Below are positions 18,001 through 26,426 of a stretch of DNA of 64,000 nucleotides, piece by piece (positions within the stretch are counted from its first letter, which is position 1; the number at the start of each line of letters is the position of its first letter). Origin of the DNA: Bacteroidales bacterium (GTDB lineage Bacteria; Bacteroidota; Bacteroidia; Bacteroidales; VadinHA17); assembly GCA_003141895.1 (NCBI GenBank), contig PLNT01000026.1:1-64000 (forward strand), read 5' to 3'. Below the pieces are notes generated by a model. That model was not told the DNA's origin. It searched no databases and saw only the letters and a program-made list of their open reading frames with translations. The position numbers and the translations under genes were made by a program.

Positions 18001-18097
18001 AATTGCCCTTCCCTTACTTCTAATCGTGCTTCCAACATTATTGCATCTTTTGTACAAGAAGGAAGATAAAAAAACTGTTAAAAGAGTAGCTATTTAA
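15041..18097 (+). CDS. RND efflux transporter permease (AcrB-like)
   Basis: This 1018-residue inner-membrane proton-driven pump shows the two-fold repeat of RND proteins. There is an N-terminal membrane helix (NPISVILAVIIVGGIFLY), then PEITFPKLKVIADN, a first periplasmic domain, and TM2-6. TM4 contains GLIIDDAVVVVEQIHR, with the two aspartates near residues 397-398 that carry protons. The second repeat starts at about residue 505 (RRPVLSILFILFLLISIIYI), with FLPEMDEGSIVLDYKAPPGT. The sequence suits an HAE-1 or related pump rather than a heavy-metal one, but the substrate cannot be read. It is the last gene of the TolC-adaptor-pump operon. Confidence 0.9.
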   Translation: MKNFFLAYKNPISVILAVIIVGGIFLYGQIQVSLFPEITFPKLKVIADNGEQPVDKMMVTVTRPLEDAIKQVPDLKILRSTTSRGTCEISAFLNWGADINVNQQMLESRISQIKNSLPPDVQIQVEKMNPSILPVIGFTVESDKKTPIELNLIATYIIKPFLSQIEGVSSVGIIGGKTKEYWIELNQLKMSTFSIAPETIRDMLNQNHFITSDGFLSDYRRLYLSITDAGLYNLNDIENVILQNDGKRIIKLKDVASINVRERTEYTRINANGRQGLLVAILKQPSANLIKLSENVASRKKDLEKILPPDVHVSFYYDQADFVNKAIKSVNDSLWLGLLLALLVAVMFLRSFRASATILVTIPVTLLLTIIVLYSIGYTLNIMTFGAIAAAIGLIIDDAVVVVEQIHRTHEEFPEKQSNQLVHQAVKYLIPSMIGSSISTIVIFVPFMLLGGVAGAYFNVLTNTMIITLVCSFFVTWIGLPVIYLWLSNLRALFPEKKKTEVTTIKKRNWVSFFLRRPVLSILFILFLLISIIYILPHLETGFLPEMDEGSIVLDYKAPPGTSLEETDRMLREVEKIIVKIPEVVTYSRRTGAQMGFFITEPNDGDYLIALKDERKRSTVEVIDDIRKKIEATQPALEIDFGQVIGDMLGDLMASVQPIEIKIFGSDRMKLNELAKQVAGEIEKIEGIEDVFDGIIIAGPSVEVVPDQQKLSQYKITPASFQFQLQTLIEGNIIGSIQEKEQMTAIRMIYPNSTKNSLEYIKNQFVFLPDGKLTPLASLTSITLKEGVAEINRDNLKSVSIVTARLNNKDLGTAMKEIQKTIESRIFLPQGYNIEYGGEYADQQKSFEELLMILILSSLLVFALMLFLFKDFRAAFAILLIAVLGIAGSLIALFITNTPLNVGSYTGLIMIVGIIGENAIFTFQQFNTNREKGTVDESLVYAISTRLRPKLMTALGAIIALMPLAVGVGTGAQMHQPLAIAVIGGFIIALPLLLIVLPTLLHLLYKKEDKKTVKRVAI

Positions 18098-18102
18098 ACT
18101 TC

Positions 18103-18214
18103 GCCACCAACCTGCCTGCCGGTAGGCAGGGGCTCGAAGTCACAAAGAAACACCAAGACGATGACATTAGCATTTAGTTCTTTGTGTAACTTAGTGTCTT
18201 GGAGTCTTGGTGGC
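18103..18214. repeat. Long inverted repeat of the GCCACCAAG...CTTGGTGGC type, copy A
   Basis: GCCACCAA opens at 18103 and CTTGGTGGC closes at 18214. Between them are CACAAAG-type and TTTGTGT-type segments. A C-rich palindrome, TGCCTGCCGGTAGGCA (18113-18128), appears inserted in the left arm. Related copies lie at 30588-30672 and 43473-43554. Confidence 0.6.
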
Positions 18215-18271
18215 AATGCTGTTAATTTAATATGCAAATCCCCGGACAAAGAAAAATTAAGAAATCATAGG

Positions 18272-18280
18272 TATCTTTGC
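18272..18280 (+). promoter_or_regulatory. Candidate -7 box for the sugar-phosphate cluster
   Basis: TATCTTTGC exactly matches the Bacteroidota TAnnTTTG -7 element, 16 bases upstream of the ATG at 18297. No clear TTTG -33 element is present. Confidence 0.4.
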
Positions 18281-18296
18281 ATCAAAATTAACCACC

Positions 18297-19082
18297 ATGG
18301 AAGATGTACTGGAAAAAATAAAAAGCAAAGCAGGATTTATAATTGATATGGATGGTGTTATATACCATGGAAATAAGCTTCTGCCTGGTGTAATTGATTT
18401 TTTAACATGGCTTGAAACATCGGGTAAAAAATATTTATTTCTTACAAATTCAAGCGAAAGAACGCCTAAAGAATTGCATGAAAAGTTGAAAAGACTCGGT
18501 ATAAATGTTGGAGAAGAGCATTTTTATACCAGTGCTCTGGCCACTGCAAGTTTCCTTTCAAATCAGAAACCAAACGGCAGTGTCTACATTATTGGAGATG
18601 CCGGACTCATTCATGCTCTATACAGTGTTGGTTATAGTGTAAATAATGTAAATCCCGATTATGTGGTTGTCGGAGATACACACAGTTATAATTTTGAGAA
18701 GGTTGAACTTGCCGTGAACCTTGTCATAAGAGGTGCAAAACTGATTGGTACGAATTCTGATATAAGCGGACCAATAGAGGTTGGAATCACTCCCTCCACC
18801 AAGGCTCTTATAGCTCCAATAGAAATTGCATCGGGTAAAAAAGCTTATTTTGTTGGCAAACCCAATCCTCTTATGATGCGAAGTGCACTTAAACGTCTTG
18901 GTATAAAAAGAGAGGATGCAATTGTAATAGGCGACAGGATGGATACTGACGTAAGATGCGGGCTCGAATCAGAAATTGATACCTTGCTTGTTTTAAGCGG
19001 TATCACAGACAGGAATGGAATAGACCAGTTCCCGTATCGTCCTCATTATATCCTGAATGGTGTAATTGATCTTGTCAGTTAA
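18297..19082 (+). CDS. HAD-IIA (NagD-like) phosphatase
   Basis: Residues 14-20 carry the HAD nucleophile motif FIIDMDG (Asp17, Asp19), motif II is LTNSS, and the C-terminal half has KPNPLMM and IGDRMDTDV. The cap inserted between motifs II and III is the type-II cap of NagD, PGP and p-nitrophenyl phosphatase relatives. At 261 residues it has the usual family length. It would dephosphorylate a small sugar or nucleotide phosphate. It starts a run of three closely packed genes with a class II aldolase (6-base gap) and a second HAD phosphatase, suggesting a shared sugar-phosphate role. Confidence 0.9.
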   Translation: MEDVLEKIKSKAGFIIDMDGVIYHGNKLLPGVIDFLTWLETSGKKYLFLTNSSERTPKELHEKLKRLGINVGEEHFYTSALATASFLSNQKPNGSVYIIGDAGLIHALYSVGYSVNNVNPDYVVVGDTHSYNFEKVELAVNLVIRGAKLIGTNSDISGPIEVGITPSTKALIAPIEIASGKKAYFVGKPNPLMMRSALKRLGIKREDAIVIGDRMDTDVRCGLESEIDTLLVLSGITDRNGIDQFPYRPHYILNGVIDLVS

Positions 19083-19088
19083 TTACAA

Positions 19089-19727
19089 ATGGAAATTACT
19101 GACAAATATAAGTCGCAACGAAAGGAAGTTGCACGCTTCATGAGGAGGCTTTATAAGCATGGCCTGACAACAACTTCCGGTGGGAATATCAGTCTGAGGA
19201 TATCTGATGATCTCATTGTGATAACACCCTCCGCGACTGATAAAGGCAGAATGAAATGGAAAGAGGTTGCCATTATCAATATTTTCGGTGAGAATCTTAC
19301 ACCGCACCTGAAACCATCGATTGAAACTGAAATGCATCTTTCAATTTACAGGAAAAAGAATGAAGTACTTGCAATTGTCCATGCACACCCGGTGTTTGCA
19401 TCTCTTTTCACTGCAATTAAAGCAAAAATAAATACTAATCTTACTTCAGAGGCAAAGGCAATCCTGGGTGATCCTCTATTTGTAAGATATGCGGTTATGG
19501 GATCCCTGGCACTGGCAGAAGTCGCAGCTGAAAATATTCTTAAATCCGATATTCTTTTGTTAGAAAATCATGGTATTCTTACAATTGGTTCGAATCTTCT
19601 TCAGGCGTTTGATAAGATTGAGGTACTTGAAAACGCCGCCAAGATGACTTTAATGACGGAAATGACCGGTAAAAGGAGACCTCTTGATAAAGCCAGAATA
19701 CTGGAATTAGAAAGATTATTCAGATGA
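19089..19727 (+). CDS. Class II aldolase/adducin family protein (fuculose-phosphate aldolase-like)
   Basis: This 212-residue protein carries the FucA/AraD fold. TTTSGGNIS (27-35) binds phosphate. SIET (77-80) supplies the catalytic Glu79. VHAHP gives zinc ligands His98 and His100, and LENHG gives His161. FucA-type enzymes split ketose 1-phosphates to dihydroxyacetone phosphate and an aldehyde, and AraD-type enzymes epimerise pentulose phosphates. This one cannot be assigned between them. It sits between two HAD phosphatase genes and overlaps the next by 4 bases, so the three products are likely made together. Confidence 0.88.
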   Translation: MEITDKYKSQRKEVARFMRRLYKHGLTTTSGGNISLRISDDLIVITPSATDKGRMKWKEVAIINIFGENLTPHLKPSIETEMHLSIYRKKNEVLAIVHAHPVFASLFTAIKAKINTNLTSEAKAILGDPLFVRYAVMGSLALAEVAAENILKSDILLLENHGILTIGSNLLQAFDKIEVLENAAKMTLMTEMTGKRRPLDKARILELERLFR

Positions 19728-20368
19728 TAAAAGGAGTGCTTTTTGACATGGATGGAGTGCTTGTCGATTCCGAATCATATATTTGTAAAGCAGCAATAAT
19801 GATGTTCAATGAACTTGGGATCAGCGTTTTGCCCAAAGATTTTGAACCATTTGTAGGAATGGGGGAAAACAAATACATTGGAGGCGTTGCGGAGAAATAT
19901 GGAATTTCTGTTGATATCGAACGGGTAAAGGCCAGAACGTATGATATTTATGGAAGAATAGTCAAAGGCAACTTACTACCTCTTCCGGGCGCTCAGAATT
20001 TTATTGCAAAATGCAGAAATAAGGGATTAAAGCTGGCTCTGGCAACAAGTGCCGACAGGGTAAAAATGGAGGTAAATCTCAGGGAAACCGGATTATCAGC
20101 TGATTTATTCCAATCAATTATTACCGGTCTAGATGTAGAAAAGAAAAAGCCATCTCCCGACATATATCTGAAAGCTGCTGAAAGCCTTGAGCTGGATCCA
20201 AAAAATTGTCTTGTTGTCGAAGATGCCGTCAGCGGAATCAAAGCCGGTAAAGCTGCTGGCTGCAAATGTCTTGCTGTAAGATCGTCAGTGGAGGAGGTAA
20301 AATTAAAAGAGGCCGATTGGATTTGTGAATCATTATTAAAGGTTCCTGAAGAAGCATTGAACTGGTAA
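19724..20368 (+). CDS. HAD phosphatase / beta-phosphoglucomutase-like
   Basis: This is a HAD-IA family protein of 214 residues. FDMDGVLVDSE holds Asp8 and Asp10, ALATSA is motif II, KKKPSPDIY supplies the motif III lysine, and VVEDAVSGIKAGKAAG is motif IV. The helical cap lies between residues ~15 and 85. The VDSE and EDAVSGI wording is the signature of the beta-phosphoglucomutase/DOG-phosphatase group. It overlaps the aldolase gene by 4 bases. The substrate is a sugar phosphate by family inference only. Confidence 0.87.
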   Translation: MIKGVLFDMDGVLVDSESYICKAAIMMFNELGISVLPKDFEPFVGMGENKYIGGVAEKYGISVDIERVKARTYDIYGRIVKGNLLPLPGAQNFIAKCRNKGLKLALATSADRVKMEVNLRETGLSADLFQSIITGLDVEKKKPSPDIYLKAAESLELDPKNCLVVEDAVSGIKAGKAAGCKCLAVRSSVEEVKLKEADWICESLLKVPEEALNW

Positions 20369-20470
20369 GTATCAGAAATAATAATATTTAGAACTGATAC
20401 AGAAAACCAATTCTTTACAATTCATAAAAAGAAGTTTAAAAATATAGATCAGTGAACGTTTTTAAGTTTA

Positions 20471-20549
20471 TTACCCCCTTCCCATCCTTCCCCCAAAGGG
20501 GAAGGCGAAACTGAACCTTTCCCCCTTGGGGGAAAATGAAAGGGGGTAA
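20471..20549. repeat. REP-like element, copy 2
   Basis: The element begins TTACCCCCTTCCC and ends AAAGGGGGTAA. It contains two inner hairpins, TTCCCCCAAAGGGGAA and TTTCCCCCTTGGGGGAAA. It sits in the gap between the HAD and PHP genes. It is one of the cleanest copies of the family. Confidence 0.85.
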
Positions 20550-20595
20550 AAGAAGTTAAGAAAACTAGTTAGTTGATAAACATATATTAATTATA

Positions 20596-21849
20596 ATGAA
20601 AAATTTCCTGTCAGATTTTCCTTCATTAGATATTATTAGCAAAGAGATGAAGGGAGTTTCATTTCCTGAATATCGTGAAGCAAATTGTCACATACATACT
20701 CCTTACTCCTTCAGTGCATTTAAGGCTCTCGACATAGCTTTCAAAATGGCAGTTGAAGAAAGAATAGCAGTTCTGGGGATTAATGACTTTTATGTAACCG
20801 ACGGATATAATGATTTTCATAAAGGGTGTCTTATCAATAAGATTTTCCCGCTATTCAATATTGAGTTCATAGGATTATTAAAAGAAGAACAGAAACAGGG
20901 AATCAGAATAAATGATCCAAATAATCCGGGGAGAATATATTTTTGCGGGAAAGGGCTTGATTATCCCTTTCAGGTAGGCTGGATGCAGAAAAGACAGTTG
21001 CGGGCGGTGAAAAAAGATAGTCAGGCACAGATTAAAGCAATGATAATAAAACTGAACCGTCTTATAGAACACTCAAAACCTTCACTTAAATTATCTTATG
21101 AAGATATCAAAAAAGAATACGCTCATGAACTTGTGAGAGAGAGACATATTGCAAAAGCATTAAGAGAGCTCGCTATTACAATTTCAGGGAGAGCGGATGA
21201 ACAGCTTCAGTTTCTTGAAAATCTCTATGGCGGTAAAAAATCCAAAACCGGATTGTCAAATTTCGCTGCCCTGGAAAATGAAATAAGATCCAATCTTCTG
21301 AAAAGTGGAGGTGCAGCTTTCGTTGAAGAAGATGAAAACTCATTTCTCGAACTAAAAAAAATAATTAAAATTATTATCAAAGCCGGTGGAATACCCTGTT
21401 ACCCGGTACTATTGGATGATCCGGATGGCAGATTTACAGAATTTGAATCGGATCCTGAAAAACTTTATATTTCGCTTAAGCGTCTTGGAATAGACTGTAT
21501 TGAACTAATCCCGGGGAGAAACGATTTTACAATTTTGAAGAACTTTGTGGAATTTTTTCATGAAAAGGGCTTTATTATAACTTTTGGAACTGAACACAAC
21601 ACTCCTGAAATGCTGCCATTGACTGTAGCCACAAGAGGATCTATACCACTGGATGATACATTAAAAAAAATAGCATGGGAAGGCGCCTGCGTTATTGCCG
21701 CCCATCAATATCTGAGAGCTGATGGCAGGCAGGGTTATGTCTTACCCGATGGCTCCAATAGCATAGAACAAAGGACAGAACTGACAATTCTTGGACAATT
21801 GGTAATTGAATATTTCTTAAACATTTATGACAATGAAGCCGGAAATTAA
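20596..21849 (+). CDS. PHP-domain metal-dependent hydrolase of unknown substrate
   Basis: This 417-residue protein has the N-terminal PHP signature NCHIHTPYSFS (His32, His34), followed by LGINDFYVTDGYNDF. Near the C-terminus, FGTEHNTPEM supplies a further conserved His. These are metal ligands of the polymerase-and-histidinol-phosphatase superfamily, usually phosphoesterases. The middle (~90-260) is a lysine-rich helical insertion not typical of small PHP phosphatases. The stop overlaps the start of the aldolase/SDR fusion gene by 23 bases, a strong sign of coupled expression. A sugar-phosphate phosphatase or lactonase-like role is plausible but unproven. Confidence 0.75.
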   Translation: MKNFLSDFPSLDIISKEMKGVSFPEYREANCHIHTPYSFSAFKALDIAFKMAVEERIAVLGINDFYVTDGYNDFHKGCLINKIFPLFNIEFIGLLKEEQKQGIRINDPNNPGRIYFCGKGLDYPFQVGWMQKRQLRAVKKDSQAQIKAMIIKLNRLIEHSKPSLKLSYEDIKKEYAHELVRERHIAKALRELAITISGRADEQLQFLENLYGGKKSKTGLSNFAALENEIRSNLLKSGGAAFVEEDENSFLELKKIIKIIIKAGGIPCYPVLLDDPDGRFTEFESDPEKLYISLKRLGIDCIELIPGRNDFTILKNFVEFFHEKGFIITFGTEHNTPEMLPLTVATRGSIPLDDTLKKIAWEGACVIAAHQYLRADGRQGYVLPDGSNSIEQRTELTILGQLVIEYFLNIYDNEAGN

Positions 21850-23806
21850 TGAACTTATAGAGATTTCGAAATACTACGGTTGTAATAAGGATTATGTAAT
21901 TGCAGGCGGAGGAAATACTTCTTATAAGGATAGTGATACAATATGGATTAAGGCAAGCGGTCAATCACTGGCTGACCTGAATGAGGATTGTCTCGTTACA
22001 TTAAGCAGGCAAAAGCTTCAAAATATATCGACTGCCGTTTATTCTGATGAACCTGTTGCAAGGGAAGAAAAAGTGAAAGAAGATCTGTACCGGAGCATTC
22101 TTGATCCTCAGAAGAACTGTCGGCCATCAGTGGAAACTTCACTGCATGAGATCATTCAATACAGATTTATTGTTCACCTCCATCCTACCCTGATTAACGG
22201 AATATTGTGCAGCAGGAATGCGAAAAGCCTTATCCAGAAGCTGTTCGGGGAAAGTGTTCTCTTCGTTCCTTATACTGATCCGGGGTATACACTATTTAAA
22301 AAGCTGGAATCAGAAATTAAAGCATACAGGCTTAAGTTTTCGCATGATCCCAAAATAATTTTTCTTGAGAATCATGGCTCTTTCGTCGGCGCGGATACAA
22401 CGGAGGAAATAAAAAAAATCTATGAGGATATAATGCAAAAAATCAAAGAACTGGTTCCACCTGTTTCTGACGTTTCTGCATTACCTTTCAATCCAATCCT
22501 CAATAAGGTCCTGCCTACAATTCGTATTTTGCTTTCCGGTGAGCAGCCCGGAGTAATGCGTTTCAGGAATAATACTCTGATAGCCAGGTTTTCGCAGAAT
22601 CAGCAGGAATTTCATAAAATTTCATTACCACTTACTCCTGATATTATTGTCTATTGTAAAACAAGGTATCTGTATATCGAACAATCAGCAACAGCTGAAA
22701 AAATACTCGATTCTTTCAGATATCAGTTACCTCACTTCATAAGCGAGTATGGATACCTGCCAAGGGTCGTGATAATAAAAGACATGGGGATATTTGCCAT
22801 TGGTGACTCATATGTAAATGCAGAATCTTGTCTGGATGTCTATGAGGATCTAATTAAAATCAGTCATTACGCATTGCTCTGCGGCGGAATTAAATTTCTT
22901 ATTCCTGAACAGATGGCATTTATTGATCAGTGGGAAGTAGAAAACTACAGAAGAAAGATAGCACAACCTGAGGGTACATTAAACAAATTGAATAATAAAA
23001 TTGCAATAGTCACCGGGGGCGCCCAGGGATTCGGAGCAGGTATAGCAGAACGATTATTTGCAATGAACGTTAATGTGGTAGTTGCCGATCTTAATGAAGA
23101 ATCCGGAAAATCCTTTGTTTCTTCTCTGTCAGTCAAAAAATCGAAGAACAAGGCAGTCTTCGTGAGAACCGATGTATCAGATGCTTCCTCCGTAAAGGAC
23201 CTGATCATAAAAACGGTGATGGAATTTGGGGGACTCGATCTGATTGTAAGTAATGCCGGCGTCTTAAAGGCGGGAGGACTTGATGAAATGGATGCTGAAA
23301 CATTTTCAAAAACAACACAGGTAAACTATAATGGATATTTTTATTGTGCAAAATATGCGGCTGAAGTAATGAAGCTTCAGAATCAGGAAAAACCAGGATA
23401 TTTTACAGATATTATACAAATCAATTCCAAATCGGGTTTAAAGGGAAGTAATCGTAATTTCGCCTATTCAGGTGCAAAATTCGGTGGTATTGGGCTCACA
23501 CAATCCTTTGCATTGGAACTTGCTCCATACAGAATAAAGGTTAATTCAATCTGTCCGGGGAATTTCTATGAAGGCCCGCTCTGGTCCGATCCACATACCG
23601 GGTTGTTTGTTCAGTATCTTAAAACCGGTAAAGTTCCGGGTGCGAAAAATATAGATGATGTAAGAAAATTCTATGAGGAAAAGGTGCCAATGAAAAGAGG
23701 ATGTAAACTGGAAGATGTGATGAAGGCACTTCTCTATATTATTGATCAGGAATATGAAACAGGACAGGCTGTTCCGGTGACCGGTGGACAGGTGATGTTG
23801 GGGTAG
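21827..23806 (+). CDS. Bifunctional class II aldolase / short-chain dehydrogenase (RhaD/RhaE-like fusion)
   Basis: This 659-residue protein has two enzymes in one chain. The N-terminal ~390 residues form a class II aldolase with AGGGNTSYK, SVETSLH (Glu103), VHLHP (His117, His119) and FLENHG. The C-terminal ~255 residues form an NAD(P)-dependent SDR with VTGGAQGFGAG, SNAGVL and the catalytic pair in YSGAK. Fusions of this kind in rhamnose pathways cleave a ketose 1-phosphate and oxidise the lactaldehyde product. Here rhamnose isomerase and kinase genes are absent, and a PHP gene and a SorE-like reductase flank it, so another deoxy- or ketose phosphate is possible. The start could also be the ATG at 21833. 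Confidence 0.88.
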   Translation: MTMKPEINELIEISKYYGCNKDYVIAGGGNTSYKDSDTIWIKASGQSLADLNEDCLVTLSRQKLQNISTAVYSDEPVAREEKVKEDLYRSILDPQKNCRPSVETSLHEIIQYRFIVHLHPTLINGILCSRNAKSLIQKLFGESVLFVPYTDPGYTLFKKLESEIKAYRLKFSHDPKIIFLENHGSFVGADTTEEIKKIYEDIMQKIKELVPPVSDVSALPFNPILNKVLPTIRILLSGEQPGVMRFRNNTLIARFSQNQQEFHKISLPLTPDIIVYCKTRYLYIEQSATAEKILDSFRYQLPHFISEYGYLPRVVIIKDMGIFAIGDSYVNAESCLDVYEDLIKISHYALLCGGIKFLIPEQMAFIDQWEVENYRRKIAQPEGTLNKLNNKIAIVTGGAQGFGAGIAERLFAMNVNVVVADLNEESGKSFVSSLSVKKSKNKAVFVRTDVSDASSVKDLIIKTVMEFGGLDLIVSNAGVLKAGGLDEMDAETFSKTTQVNYNGYFYCAKYAAEVMKLQNQEKPGYFTDIIQINSKSGLKGSNRNFAYSGAKFGGIGLTQSFALELAPYRIKVNSICPGNFYEGPLWSDPHTGLFVQYLKTGKVPGAKNIDDVRKFYEEKVPMKRGCKLEDVMKALLYIIDQEYETGQAVPVTGGQVMLG

Positions 23807-23965
23807 GAAGTTCAGAGTGCAGGGTTAAAAGCACAGGGCACGGGGCGCGGGGCTAAGGGCTAAGTTAAAACAATCCTTTGTGTTCCTTTGTGATAATAAA
23901 TACTCAGTTGAAATCCCCTCCTGGGAGGGATAAGCGGATTTTTAAGTTGAAAAACAATGAATTAT

Positions 23966-25228
23966 ATGAAGACAAAAGCTGTCAGGATTTATGGGAAGAG
24001 AGATCTCCGTCTGGAAGAATTTGATCTCCCTGAATTACAAGATGATGAGATTCTTGCCAGTGTAGTTTCCGACAGTATTTGCATGTCGTCACATAAAGCA
24101 GCTCTCCAGGGGGCGGACCATAAGCGCGTTCCTGTTGACATTCATATTAATCCAACAATTATCGGTCATGAGTTTGCCGGGACACTCCTTGAAGTTGGTA
24201 AAAAGTGGCAGCACAAATTCAAAGCCGGACAAAAATATTCGATTCAGCCTGCAATGAGCCAGACGGGCACTCTGAATGCACCGGGTTATTCATACAGGTT
24301 CATCGGCGGGGATGCAACCCATATTATTATTCCTTCTCTAGTGATGGAAGCCGATTGCTTGCTTCCTTATGACGGTGAAGCTTTCTTTCCTGCCTCGCTT
24401 TCAGAACCAATGTCATGCATAATAGGTGCGTTTCATGCCAGTTATCATACACCCCCCGGAACATACATACATAATATGGGAATCCGTATAGGAGGAACGA
24501 TGGCTATCCTCGCAGGTGTGGGTCCAATGGGACTTGGAGCAATTGATTATGCTTTGCATCAGGACGGGAAACCCGGACTTCTGGTTGTTACAGATGTCGA
24601 TGAGAACCGGCTATTAAGAGCCTCTACCATCTTTACTCCTGAACATGCTGAAAAAGAGGGTGTTCGATTAATTTATGTAAATACCAGCCGTATGAATGAT
24701 CCGGCAAAATATTTGCTTGATCTTACTGGAATTAAAGGATTCGACGATGTTTTTATTTTTGCACCTGTCAAACAGGTAATCGAACTAGGTGATGCCATTC
24801 TCGGTTTTGACGGATGTCTTAACTTTTTTGCTGGTCCTGTGAATCCGGAATTTAAGGCTGAATTCAATTTCTACAATGTCCATTATGCCTTTACGCATGT
24901 GATGGGCACTTCAGGTGGTAATACTGAAGATATGAGAGAATCTTTAAAACTAATGGGAGAAGGAAAGATAAATCCGGCCATTATGATCACTCATGTCGGG
25001 GGACTAGATTCTGTTGTTGAAACAACGTTGAATCTGCCTCAGATTCCCGGTGGAAAAAAACTGATTTACACGAATATATCAATGCCGCTGACAGCTCTTT
25101 CCAAACTTGAGGAGTTGGGACAGAAGGATTCATTTTATTCAGGACTTCACAATATTGTTTCAAAAAACGATTATATCTGGTCAATTGAAGCTGAGAAGTA
25201 TCTTCTTGCCAATGCGAAACCTATTTGA
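23966..25228 (+). CDS. Zinc-type alcohol dehydrogenase, L-sorbose-1-phosphate reductase (SorE)-like
   Basis: This MDR-superfamily dehydrogenase opens MKTKAVRIYGKRDLRLEEFD. That matches the recalled SorE/YdjJ start and favours the ATG at 23966 over the in-frame ATG at 23957. Zinc ligands are Cys39 (SDSICMSS) and His68-Glu69 (IIGHEF). GVGPMGLGAIDYAL is the nucleotide-binding turn, and FDGCLNFFAGP and GTSGGNTEDM are SorE-like. SorE reduces L-sorbose 1-phosphate to glucitol 6-phosphate. Next to an aldolase/SDR fusion, this one may act on another ketose 1-phosphate. It lies 150-160 bases after the fusion gene, across a low-complexity spacer. Confidence 0.82.
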   Translation: MKTKAVRIYGKRDLRLEEFDLPELQDDEILASVVSDSICMSSHKAALQGADHKRVPVDIHINPTIIGHEFAGTLLEVGKKWQHKFKAGQKYSIQPAMSQTGTLNAPGYSYRFIGGDATHIIIPSLVMEADCLLPYDGEAFFPASLSEPMSCIIGAFHASYHTPPGTYIHNMGIRIGGTMAILAGVGPMGLGAIDYALHQDGKPGLLVVTDVDENRLLRASTIFTPEHAEKEGVRLIYVNTSRMNDPAKYLLDLTGIKGFDDVFIFAPVKQVIELGDAILGFDGCLNFFAGPVNPEFKAEFNFYNVHYAFTHVMGTSGGNTEDMRESLKLMGEGKINPAIMITHVGGLDSVVETTLNLPQIPGGKKLIYTNISMPLTALSKLEELGQKDSFYSGLHNIVSKNDYIWSIEAEKYLLANAKPI

Positions 25229-25272
25229 AGGCTAGGAATTAGTTAAAACAATCAGCATTCCTTTTCTTCATT

Positions 25273-25352
25273 TTACCCCCTTTCAATTTCCCCCAAGGGG
25301 GAAAGGTATTGTTCACTCCTTCCCCCGTGGGGGAAGGTTGGGAAGGGGGTAA
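25273..25352. repeat. REP-like element, copy 3
   Basis: The element runs from TTACCCCCTTTC to GGAAGGGGGTAA. Its inner hairpins are TTTCCCCCAAGGGGGAAA and TTCCCCCGTGGGGGAA. It lies between the convergent ends of the SorE-like and PfkB genes. Confidence 0.85.
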
Positions 25353-25395
25353 TTTCCTGAAAAAGCAATTTCACTGTTATTCAGAGGTCTATGAC

Positions 25396-26319
25396 CTATT
25401 TGGTTTTCACTTCGTCTGCAAATTCCAGGGAAATATAATTCTCATATGACAGGCATACATTTGTAGCAAAATCAACACCCATGGAAATTACTTTTGCCCA
25501 ATTCTCCTCACCCATTCCATCAAGCTGATCCGATGTTATTTTATTCAAATAGATTGATGCCATCATTCCAGCATTGAAATTATCGCCCGCACCAATTGTA
25601 CTGAGAGGTTTAATAGCCTTAACTCCAAATTTTCCTTTATAGCTGATTGTCCGTACATAAACCCCTTCCGAGTTGGCAGTATAAACAAGACAGTTGCAAT
25701 ATTTCTTAACTACATTCCATGCCTCGTCAGGTGTATTTGCCCCGAATATGTTTTTAAAATCTTCATTTGAACCTCTGATTAACTTTGCAGTTTGCATATT
25801 CTCAATTATCATCGGCATAAGCTTTTCAAGATCAGAAGAATGTGTAGGTCTGAAATTCGGGTCATAGATCACAATCGCATCATTTGCTTTTGCTTTTCTT
25901 ATCAGTTCCAGGAATTTCTTCCTTATTTCTGTGGTTATGGCATAAATAGAGCCACATAAAATGATATCATCCTTCCTGAGTTCAGGAAATTTGATGTTCA
26001 ACCGTTTTTCAGGATAGTCCTGGTAAAAAGTGTAACTCGCATCATTCTTCTCGTCGAGAAAAGCCAGTGCAAGTTTTGTTTTACCTTCTTTATAATGATC
26101 TACATAATCTGTTCCGACTCCGTTTTCAGTTAGAAAACTATCGATTATCGTACCAACATTGTCACCTGCATACTCACTTATAAAGGAAACGGGTAAGCCG
26201 ATTCTACCAAGTGAAACGGTGCTGTTAAGCATTGCTCCACCAGCTTTTGCGGCTTGCGGCTGCTCATTTTTGAAAATAATGTCAAAAACTGTTTCTCCTA
26301 TACCGTAAATTTTTCTCAT
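25396..26319 (-). CDS. PfkB-family carbohydrate kinase (fructokinase-like)
   Basis: The open frame extends to 26436, but the added 39 residues look like AT-rich leader. The ATG at 26319 gives MRKIYGIGETVFDI, the standard PfkB start, for 307 residues. Substrate binding is seen as KAGGAMLNSTVSLGRIG, and the catalytic anion-hole motif is TIGAGDNFNAG with Asp246 as the general base. It would phosphorylate a hexose such as fructose. It is divergent from the sorbitol-type dehydrogenase. Polyol oxidation to a ketose followed by phosphorylation is a sensible two-step route, though inferred from the neighbourhood only. Confidence 0.87.
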   Translation of the reverse strand: MRKIYGIGETVFDIIFKNEQPQAAKAGGAMLNSTVSLGRIGLPVSFISEYAGDNVGTIIDSFLTENGVGTDYVDHYKEGKTKLALAFLDEKNDASYTFYQDYPEKRLNIKFPELRKDDIILCGSIYAITTEIRKKFLELIRKAKANDAIVIYDPNFRPTHSSDLEKLMPMIIENMQTAKLIRGSNEDFKNIFGANTPDEAWNVVKKYCNCLVYTANSEGVYVRTISYKGKFGVKAIKPLSTIGAGDNFNAGMMASIYLNKITSDQLDGMGEENWAKVISMGVDFATNVCLSYENYISLEFADEVKTK

Positions 26320-26399
26320 TTGTAACAAGATTAAAAACAAGTTATGTCGTGAATTTAGTAATTTTATTTCTCGCAAAGACGCAAAGACGCAAAGAACAT

Positions 26400-26407
26400 T
26401 ATATTTG
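26400..26407 (+). promoter_or_regulatory. Candidate -7 box for the sorbitol-type dehydrogenase gene
   Basis: TATATTTG is an exact TAnnTTTG match, 19 bases upstream of the ATG at 26427. There is no good TTTG -33 element. The upstream spacer has three GCAAAGAC-like units (about 26373-26394). Confidence 0.4.
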
Positions 26408-26426
26408 TTAAGATTAAAAATGTGAT

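Noticed and set aside
18161-18346. 61-residue plus-strand frame before the NagD-like gene
   Set aside because: It lies in the inverted repeat and overlaps the better supported HAD start and promoter box.
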